Of a DNA stretch of 7,487 nt, positions 1 to 5,254 are shown one piece after another. Made by a program: the position numbers and the translations under genes. The notes beneath the pieces are model-generated. The model had not been told where the DNA came from, made no database searches, and saw nothing but the letters and a program-made list of their open reading frames with translations. The stretch's first letter is position 1, and the number at the start of each line of letters is the position of its first letter. The stretch comes from Actinomycetota bacterium. GTDB taxonomy: Bacteria; Actinomycetota; UBA4738. Location: NCBI GenBank assembly GCA_005888465.1, contig VAYJ01000147.1:1-7487 (forward strand). Reading direction: 5' to 3'.

Positions 1-677
1 ATCGGTTGCTGGGCGATAGGGTCCTGGCGCCACTTGCCCAGACCCGGCACAGGTGTGTATTCGCTGCCGTAGAGCTGCTCGGCAACCTGCGAGCCGTCGT
101 TGGCCCTCAGTCCGAGGATGGCGGCGGCCGCCCGGCTCCCGACGGCACTCCCACGCCGCTGGGCCTGTCTGTCCCGAACCTGATCGAGATCTTCCGCGAG
201 TAGTTCGTCGAAGCTAGGCTTCTGCGACGGGTAGAGTACGACCAGAGTGTCATGCGCCGCCTGGGCAACGGCGGCGTGCATGGAGATATCCCTCGATGCA
301 GGAGGCAGGCCCGTGTAGCTCTTGTAACCACCAGCAATGGCATTGACCGCGTCGAAGATCGCGATGTGGATGATGGCAAAGGCCCGGCTCGTTCGGTGGG
401 GGCCCAGCTGCTCTCCGAAGACCCTGTTCTCGCCGGGTCCCACGGGCGTGTGGTCGAGGGCATTGGCCGAGAGCAGAATCTCATTCCAGCGGCGGACCGC
501 GTCTTCTCTGCGTGTGCGCTCCGGCCTCGGGGCGTCCTGCCCGCCCTGGAAGCGCGGTCCGAAAAAATCACGCGGATCACGAGAACCGGTGGGAGGCCTC
601 TGTGCCCACGCCTCCTCGCCCATGCCCAGGATGAGAACAGCCAGTATGGCGACCAGCCTTATCCGGTCACGCTTCAT
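1..677 (-). CDS. Exported vanadium-dependent haloperoxidase / PAP2-like protein, N-terminal part (runs off left edge)
   Basis: The frame is open from an ATG at 677 to the window edge: 225 codons with no stop. Residues 1-25 form a Sec signal peptide: basic start MKRDRIR, hydrophobic core LVAILAVLILG, and a likely cut after AWA (residue 25), so the product should be exported. The mature part carries the conserved N-terminal helical pattern of the vanadium haloperoxidase family: VRRWNEILLSANALDHTP (61-78), RTSRAFAIIHIAIFDAVNAI (95-114), an Ala-rich helix ending TLVVLYP (135-150), AAAILGLRANDG (184-195), and PGLGKWRQDP (211-220). Known members oxidise halides with peroxide using vanadate, or are phosphatase relatives. 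The vanadate-binding Lys/Arg/His residues lie in the missing C-terminal half, so enzyme activity cannot be judged. A GAGGGGA ribosome site sits 12 nt upstream of ATG, slightly far. Codon choice is less G/C-biased (ATA, AGA, AGG, GGT, TTT) than in the transporter operon. Confidence 0.85.
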   Translation of the reverse strand, partial: MKRDRIRLVAILAVLILGMGEEAWAQRPPTGSRDPRDFFGPRFQGGQDAPRPERTRREDAVRRWNEILLSANALDHTPVGPGENRVFGEQLGPHRTSRAFAIIHIAIFDAVNAIAGGYKSYTGLPPASRDISMHAAVAQAAHDTLVVLYPSQKPSFDELLAEDLDQVRDRQAQRRGSAVGSRAAAAILGLRANDGSQVAEQLYGSEYTPVPGLGKWRQDPIAQQP

Positions 678-736
678 TGTCGTACGCAGTCCCCTCTCGC
701 TGTCGGGGCAGGGCAGAAGGTGCGGTCTCCGGCTCC

Positions 737-757
737 CGCGGGGTCGCAAGACCCGCG
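737..757 (-). repeat. GC-rich hairpin upstream of the haloperoxidase-like gene
   Basis: GGGTC (741-745) pairs with GACCC (750-754) around a 4-nt loop. The stem continues with CGC/GCG (737-739 with 755-757) after a single bulged G at 740, giving 8 base pairs. It lies 60 nt upstream of the start codon at 677. No T run follows on the minus strand, so it is more likely a leader structure or chance GC pairing than a terminator. Confidence 0.35.
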
Positions 758-793
758 CCACAATCGAGAGTCACAAGAAATTCGCGTCATCCG

Positions 794-818
794 TACGTGG
801 ATGGGTGTGATCCACGTA
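794..818. repeat. Perfect 9-bp inverted repeat in the spacer
   Basis: TACGTGGAT (794-802) and ATCCACGTA (810-818) are exact reverse complements separated by 7 nt (GGGTGTG). This is the longest perfect inverted repeat in the gene-free spacer. In RNA it would form a 9-bp stem with a 7-nt loop. In DNA it could be an operator for a dimeric regulator of the gene starting at 677. On the minus strand only a short TTT follows, about a dozen bases later, so a strong intrinsic terminator is not supported. Confidence 0.5.
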
Positions 819-927
819 GAAACTGCCGGCGTCGCGAGCAGATCTTGCGATCTCACGGTCGCGGAGATGGCCAGCGGCGCGCGCGACCACCCGTATCTGC
901 TGGGGAGGGATGTCACCGAGGGAACAG

Positions 928-937
928 CTGACGTCAG
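928..937. repeat. 10-bp perfect palindrome just after dppF
   Basis: CTGACGTCAG is a perfect 10-bp palindrome about 30 nt past the dppF stop. Its flanks are also imperfectly symmetric (GGAACA on one side, TGTTTCC on the other), so the symmetry spans roughly 921-948. It could be a protein-binding site or part of a 3' end structure. No regulator is known from this sequence, and a match to a specific operator is not claimed. Confidence 0.35.
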
Positions 938-966
938 GGGTGTTTCCTTCTCCTCCGTGGAGTTCC

Positions 967-1995
967 TCAATCCACCCCGGCGAGCTGGAGCTCCTGGGCG
1001 CGGTGACAGGCGACGAAATGGGCGGGGGAGACTTCGCGCCAGGCCGGGGCCTCCGTCCGGCACCTGTCGATCGCGTACGCGCAGCGGGGATGGAAATAGC
1101 AGCCGCTCGGCGGGGCGGCAGGGTTCGCCACTTCCCCTTCCAGCACGATGCGCCGGGAGCGTATCCGCGGATCGGGCTCGGGAGCCGCGGACAGGAGGGC
1201 TGCCGTGTACGGATGCTTGGGGGTCGTGAAGAGCTCCGTGGTGGTCGCCAGCTCCACGATGCGCCCGACGTACATCACGGCCACGCGGTTGCTGATGTGC
1301 CTCACCACGCTCAGATCGTGGGCCACGAACAGGTAGGTCAGCTGGAACTCCGCCTGCAGATCGACGAGGAGATTGAGGATCTGGGCCTGGACCGAGACGT
1401 CCAGGGCGGAGACGGGCTCGTCGGCCACCACCAGGCGAGGATGCAGGGCGAGGGCGCGGGCGATGCCGATGCGCTGCCGTTCGCCCCCGCTGAAGGCGTG
1501 GGGAAACCGCCGCATGTACTCGGGGCGGAGCCCGACGCTCCGCAAGAGGTCCGCCACGCGCTCTTCACGCTCCCGGCCACTCTTCATGCCGTGCACGAGC
1601 AGCGGCTCGCCCACGAGATCGAGCAGGGTCATGCGGGGATTGAGCGAGGTGAACGGGTCCTGGAAGATCATCTGCATCTCTCGACGTAGGGCCCGCAGCT
1701 CCGACGGGCGGAGCTGCCCCATCTCGATCACCGAACCGTCGCGGACCCGCATGAAGACCTCACCCGCTGTCGGCTCGATGGCCCGCAGGATGCAGCGCGC
1801 GGTGGTGGTCTTCCCGCAGCCGCTCTCTCCCACCAGGCCCAGCGTCTCCCCTTCATCGATGTGAAAGTCGACGCCGTCTACCGCCCGCACGTGACCCACC
1901 GTGCGCTTCAACAAACCCTTCCGGATGGGAAAGAGCTTCTGCAGCCCGGCCACCCGCAGCAAGACCTGTCGGGGCAGGGAGCTCAACTCAGTCAC
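967..1995 (-). CDS. dppF: Peptide-type ABC transporter ATP-binding protein, DppF/OppF class
   Basis: This 342-residue protein is a cytoplasmic ATPase that pairs with the DppD-type subunit to power import. Visible motifs are Walker A GESGCGKT (56-63), Q-loop Gln112 in FQDPFTSLNP, the ABC signature FSGGERQR (168-175), Walker B LVVADEP (188-194), D-loop SALD (196-199) and switch His226. The oligopeptide-transporter C-terminal domain follows from about 245 (HPYTAALL at 261-268), with four cysteines C299, C305, C312 and C330. In the DppD/DppF families this arrangement is associated with a [4Fe-4S] cluster. The start is GTG at 1995, overlapping the dppD stop by 4 nt (GTGA). There is no good ribosome site, so translation probably depends on coupling to dppD. 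It is the last gene of the operon. The class is certain; the substrate is not. Confidence 0.93.
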   Translation of the reverse strand: MTELSSLPRQVLLRVAGLQKLFPIRKGLLKRTVGHVRAVDGVDFHIDEGETLGLVGESGCGKTTTARCILRAIEPTAGEVFMRVRDGSVIEMGQLRPSELRALRREMQMIFQDPFTSLNPRMTLLDLVGEPLLVHGMKSGREREERVADLLRSVGLRPEYMRRFPHAFSGGERQRIGIARALALHPRLVVADEPVSALDVSVQAQILNLLVDLQAEFQLTYLFVAHDLSVVRHISNRVAVMYVGRIVELATTTELFTTPKHPYTAALLSAAPEPDPRIRSRRIVLEGEVANPAAPPSGCYFHPRCAYAIDRCRTEAPAWREVSPAHFVACHRAQELQLAGVD

Positions 1996-3056
1996 TCATA
2001 GAGGAAACAGCTCACGGCGTGCTGATCGCCCACGAGCCGCAAGCTCGGGGCCTGCCGATCGCACGTCCCCGGCATGAATTCCGGACAGCGCGGATGGAAA
2101 GGGCATCCCGACGGCCGGTCATACGGATGAGGCACGGAGCCCGCGATCGGGGTCAGGCGCTCTCGGGGGCCCGATCGAATGCGGGGGATAGAGCGCAGGA
2201 GGGCCTGGGTATAGGGATGCCGCGGGGCATGGAAGATCTCGTCGACAGGCGCTTGCTCGACCACGCGGCCCAGGTACATCACCGCCACGTCTCTGGCCAT
2301 CTCGGCGATGACGCCCAGGTCATGGGTGATGAGCATGATGGCCATCCCGTCTTCCTGCTGGAGCTGGCGCATGAGGGCCAGGATCTGCGTCTGGGTGGTC
2401 ACATCGAGGGCCGTGGTCGGCTCATCCGCGATCAACAGACTCGGATTGCAGGAGAGGGCCATGGCGATCATGGCGCGCTGGCGCAGGCCGCCGCTGAGCT
2501 GGTTGGATAGCTGGTTCACCCGCTCCTCTGGCGAGGACACCCCGACCCGCCGCAGCATCTCGATCGTCTTTTCTCGCGCCTGCCGGCGATCGAGCTGCTG
2601 GTGCAGCATGATCACCTCGTCAATCTGGTTCCCGATGGTGTGGACGGGACTGAACGAGGACCTCGGCTCCTGGAAGATGAGGGCGATCTCCGCCCCACGG
2701 ACAGCCCGCATCTCCGGGCCATTCGGGGCCAGCGTGGCGAGGTCAACCATCCGGTCGGCCTCTGCCCCGCCGTCGATAGCTCGTCGACGGAAGTGGATCT
2801 CTCCCTCCACGATCCGGCCCGGCCGATCGACGATGCCGAGAATCGATCTGGCCGTCACGCTCTTGCCGCAGCCACTCTCTCCAACGATCCCCAGGGTCCC
2901 GCCCGGATACAGGTCAAAGCTCACCCCATCCACCGCCTTGACCGTGCCCTCATCCTGAGGGAAGTAAGTCTTGAGATTCCTGACGGAAAGGAGCGTCTCT
3001 CTTGGGGCAGCCGTCAAGGCCCCCTTCGAGTCAACGGCCATAGGGGTCGGCGGCAT
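1992..3056 (-). CDS. dppD: Peptide-type ABC transporter ATP-binding protein, DppD/OppD class
   Basis: This is a 354-residue cytoplasmic ATPase, partner of the DppF-type subunit encoded next. Motifs are Walker A GESGCGKS (59-66), Q-loop Gln129 in FQEPRSSFSP, signature LSGGLRQR (187-194), Walker B LLIADEP (207-213), D-loop TALD (215-218) and switch His245. The C-terminal oligopeptide-transporter domain begins near 266 and includes HPYTQALL (280-287) and cysteines C318, C324, C332 and C350, the pattern linked to a [4Fe-4S] cluster in DppD homologues. The ATG at 3056 overlaps dppC by 26 bp. A second in-frame ATG at 3041 would cut the overlap to 11 bp. Neither has a clear ribosome site, so the start is uncertain by 5 residues. 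The first 20 or so residues before LLSVRNLKTYF are not conserved in character. Confidence 0.93.
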   Translation of the reverse strand: MPPTPMAVDSKGALTAAPRETLLSVRNLKTYFPQDEGTVKAVDGVSFDLYPGGTLGIVGESGCGKSVTARSILGIVDRPGRIVEGEIHFRRRAIDGGAEADRMVDLATLAPNGPEMRAVRGAEIALIFQEPRSSFSPVHTIGNQIDEVIMLHQQLDRRQAREKTIEMLRRVGVSSPEERVNQLSNQLSGGLRQRAMIAMALSCNPSLLIADEPTTALDVTTQTQILALMRQLQQEDGMAIMLITHDLGVIAEMARDVAVMYLGRVVEQAPVDEIFHAPRHPYTQALLRSIPRIRSGPRERLTPIAGSVPHPYDRPSGCPFHPRCPEFMPGTCDRQAPSLRLVGDQHAVSCFLYE

Positions 3057-4197
3057 CCCGCAGCCCGTCGCCGAGGAAGTTGAACGCCATGACCACGATG
3101 ATCACCGGCACGGCCGGGAGCATCAGCCACGGAGAGATGGCCACCGTCTGGACGTTCTGGGCCTGCTGCAGCAACACCCCCCAGCTGATGGCGGGCGGGC
3201 GGAGGCCCAGGCCGAGAAAGCTGAGAGCGGTCTCGCTGATGATCATGGCGGGCAGGGCGAGGGTGGTCGCCGCGATGATGTGGCTCATGAACGACGGCAC
3301 CATGTGGACGAAGATCGTCCGCATTTGGCTGCAGCCCACCAGCCGCGCGGAGACCACGAAGTCCTCCTCGCGCAGGGTGAGGAAACGCCCGCGGACGACG
3401 CGGGCCAGCTCCGTCCAGGCCAGGAGCGAGATGATGATGGTGATGGCGAAATACACCTGCAAGATCGTCCAGTGCCGGGGGAGGGCCGCGGCCAGTCCCA
3501 TCCACAACGGAATGGTGGGGATCGAGCGGAGAATCTCGATGATCCGCTGGATCACGGTATCGGCGAGGCCGCCATAAAACCCCGAGAGCCCCCCCAGCAC
3601 GACGCCCAGGAAGAGGCTCATCGTCACCCCGATGAGTCCGATGGTGAGTGAGATGCGCGTGCCGTACATCAGGCGCGACCACAGGTCCCGCCCTTGCACG
3701 TCTGTCCCAAGCAGAAAGATCGTCTGGGTGCCATCGCGGCCCCCGTCGACCCCGATCAGATGGCGCGTCGTCGGTATGAGGCCCAGCCATCGATACTCGA
3801 AGCCCTGGGCGAAGAACCGGACCGGAATCTTCTGGCTGGGGTCCTCTCGATAGACACGCCGGAAGCTCTGCTGATCGCGAACGCCCTTGACCGCGTAGAC
3901 GTGGGGGCTGAGCCGCCAGCCGTCGAACCAGTGGATGGACTGCGGCGGCATCAGGGAACGCTGCGCCTCGGAGGCATTGGGGTCGGCATAGGCGAGGAAG
4001 TCCGCCCCCAGCACCACCAGATAGAAGCCGATGACGACCATGCCGCTGACCACGGCCACCCGGTGCTTCCGGAATCGCCACCACGTCAGCTGCCACTGCG
4101 ACGCCACGAAGATGCGTCGGTCCTCGACGGGCGCCACGGCGGCTGGCCCGTGAGCGGGAACGCCGGCCGGATCAAGCGTCAGGTCAGGCCCGGCCAT
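3031..4197 (-). CDS. dppC: Peptide-type ABC transporter permease, DppC/OppC class
   Basis: This 388-residue inner-membrane protein forms the translocation channel with the DppB-type permease. An N-terminal cytoplasmic stretch ends in WWRFRKHRVAVVSG, followed by TM1 (about 47-66). After a long extracytoplasmic segment the core begins at LLGTDVQGRDLWSRLMYGTR (162-181), with further membrane segments near 184-205, 245-264, 308-327 and 357-375. The EAA-type coupling loop that contacts the ATPases is around 267-302 (REEDFVVSARLVGCSQMRTI). The TM1-to-core segment (about 67-161) is much longer than the short one in Escherichia coli DppC as I recall it. I chose ATG at 4197 because it overlaps the dppB stop as TGATG and has GAGGA 6 nt upstream. 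An upstream in-frame GTG at 4233 would add 12 residues and overlap dppB by 37 bp, which is less likely. Confidence 0.92.
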   Translation of the reverse strand: MAGPDLTLDPAGVPAHGPAAVAPVEDRRIFVASQWQLTWWRFRKHRVAVVSGMVVIGFYLVVLGADFLAYADPNASEAQRSLMPPQSIHWFDGWRLSPHVYAVKGVRDQQSFRRVYREDPSQKIPVRFFAQGFEYRWLGLIPTTRHLIGVDGGRDGTQTIFLLGTDVQGRDLWSRLMYGTRISLTIGLIGVTMSLFLGVVLGGLSGFYGGLADTVIQRIIEILRSIPTIPLWMGLAAALPRHWTILQVYFAITIIISLLAWTELARVVRGRFLTLREEDFVVSARLVGCSQMRTIFVHMVPSFMSHIIAATTLALPAMIISETALSFLGLGLRPPAISWGVLLQQAQNVQTVAISPWLMLPAVPVIIVVMAFNFLGDGLRDAADPYGR

Positions 4198-5186
4198 CAG
4201 GAATCCTCGAGTCGGATGCGCGGGTCGATCCACACGAGCAGAATGTCCGAGACCAGCGTGCCGATCACCGTCATGACGCCCAGCAGAAGCACGATCGTCC
4301 CCGCCAGGAACATGTCCTGCGCGATGAGGGCTCTGAGCAGGAGAGGTCCGACCGTCGGCAGTCCCAGCACCAGGGACACGATGATGCTTCCCGACACGAT
4401 GTAGGGCAGGGTGTAGCCGATCGTGCTCGCGAACGGATTGAGAGCCAGCCGTACCGGATATTTCAGGATCACCCGGCCCTCCGTCAGGCCTTTGGATCGC
4501 GCCGTCACCACGTAGGGCTTGCGCAGCTCATCCAGCAGATTGGCGCGCATGATCCGCACCTGCTGCGCGGTTCCCGCCAGACCCAGGATCAAGGCGGGGA
4601 TCGGGAGATGCTTGAGCAGATCCCAGGCCTTGGCCATGCTCCAGGGGGCGTCCTGAAGCTCGACGGAGAACAGCCCCCCGGTGTTGGCGTTGAAAAGGGT
4701 GAAGCCGAGATAGAGCAGGACCAGGGCGAGGAGAAAGTTGGGGACGGCAAGGCCGATGAATCCCACGAACGTGGCGGCGTAGTCACCCAGGGAGTACTGC
4801 CGCACGGCAGAGTAGATGCCGATGGGCAGGGCCAGCACCCAGGTCAGGAGCAAGGCGGACACTGCGACCACCATGGTCAGCCACAAACGATCTCCGATCA
4901 CCTCGGTCACGGGGCGCTTCCACTCCATGGACATGCCGAAGTTGCCCTCGGCGAACAGCTTGACCCACTTGTAGTACTGGACATAGATGGGGCGGCCCAG
5001 GCCGTACTGGATTCTCAGATTGTCCGCCTCTTCCTCAGAGACGACGCTGCCCGAGGCGGCCATCTGAGCGATGTACGAGGTGACGTAGTCGCCCGGGGGC
5101 AGCTGGATGATGACGAAGGCCAGGACGGAGATCGCCCAGACCGTGAAGACCGCGAGCAAAGCGCGTCGTCCGATGTACGCCAGCAT
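4197..5186 (-). CDS. dppB: Peptide-type ABC transporter permease, DppB/OppB class
   Basis: This is a 329-residue inner-membrane permease. It opens with the family hallmark of a short basic start and TM1 (MLAYIGRRALLAVFTVWAIS; TM about 9-29), followed by an extracytoplasmic region with YGLGRPIYVQYYKW (61-74) and GNFGMSM (81-87). Further membrane segments lie near 103-125, 137-164, 195-210, 259-280 and 293-318. The EAA coupling loop is at about 214-250, with PYVVTARSKGLTEGRVI (224-240), and the chain ends in the typical WIDPRIRLED. Its length is usual for DppB. The ATG at 5186 has an AGGG ribosome site 8 nt upstream, immediately beyond the foot of the intercistronic hairpin. The stop codon overlaps the dppC start by one base. 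It acts as a heterodimer with the next gene product. Confidence 0.94.
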   Translation of the reverse strand: MLAYIGRRALLAVFTVWAISVLAFVIIQLPPGDYVTSYIAQMAASGSVVSEEEADNLRIQYGLGRPIYVQYYKWVKLFAEGNFGMSMEWKRPVTEVIGDRLWLTMVVAVSALLLTWVLALPIGIYSAVRQYSLGDYAATFVGFIGLAVPNFLLALVLLYLGFTLFNANTGGLFSVELQDAPWSMAKAWDLLKHLPIPALILGLAGTAQQVRIMRANLLDELRKPYVVTARSKGLTEGRVILKYPVRLALNPFASTIGYTLPYIVSGSIIVSLVLGLPTVGPLLLRALIAQDMFLAGTIVLLLGVMTVIGTLVSDILLVWIDPRIRLEDS

Positions 5187-5200
5187 TCTAGGATCCCTGG

Positions 5201-5252
5201 TCCGCGGCCCGGTTCACCGCTGAATGGCCACGGTGAACCGGGCGCCCGCGGA
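5201..5252 (-). promoter_or_regulatory. Strong intercistronic stem-loop between the binding protein gene and dppB
   Basis: CCCGGTTCACCG (5208-5219) pairs perfectly with CGGTGAACCGGG (5231-5242), a 12-bp stem with an 11-nt loop. The stem continues with TCCGCGG/CCGCGGA (5201-5207 with 5246-5252) after a 3-nt bulge at 5243-5245, for 19 base pairs in total. It starts 2 nt after the TAA of the binding protein gene and ends 3 nt before the dppB ribosome site, so it fills the gap. No T run follows, so full termination is unlikely. In binding-protein operons such structures typically protect the upstream mRNA from 3' exonucleases or cause partial termination, raising binding protein over permease. 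That role here is inferred. Confidence 0.75.
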
Positions 5253-5254
5253 TC

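Larger units (their letters stand above)
678..966. other. Gene-free spacer between dppF and the haloperoxidase-like gene
   Basis: This stretch of 289 nt separates two genes on the same strand. I find no convincing coding frame, tRNA or promoter in it. It contains several inverted repeats, the clearest at 794-818, 737-757 and 928-937, and weaker ones at 840-853 (AGATC/GATCT) and 833-863 (CGCGA/TCGCG). None is followed on the minus strand by a run of T, so a classical intrinsic terminator is not evident. The haloperoxidase-like gene could therefore be read through from the transporter operon or have its own unrecognised promoter here. Confidence 0.6.

Noticed and set aside
107..580. Minus-strand open frame of 157 codons
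   Set aside because: It is a shifted frame inside the haloperoxidase-like gene, low complexity in Ser/Arg/Thr, with no homology pattern.
794..818. Intrinsic terminator after dppF
   Set aside because: The stem is good, but there is no T run directly after it on the transcribed strand, so I list it as an inverted repeat only.
252..1229. Plus-strand open frame of 325 codons across the spacer
   Set aside because: It is Arg/Gly/Ser-rich without domain patterns, and is antisense to the haloperoxidase-like gene (which has a signal peptide and family motifs) and to the end of dppF.
3014..4096. Minus-strand 360-codon frame and plus-strand His/Asp-rich frames opposite dppC
   Set aside because: All overlap the well-supported DppC permease frame. 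Their His/Arg/Pro/Asp-rich composition is typical of out-of-frame reading in GC-rich DNA.
4198..4233. Upstream GTG start for dppC adding 12 residues
   Set aside because: The ATG at 4197 has a GAGGA ribosome site and the classic TGATG overlap with the dppB stop, so the shorter protein is preferred.
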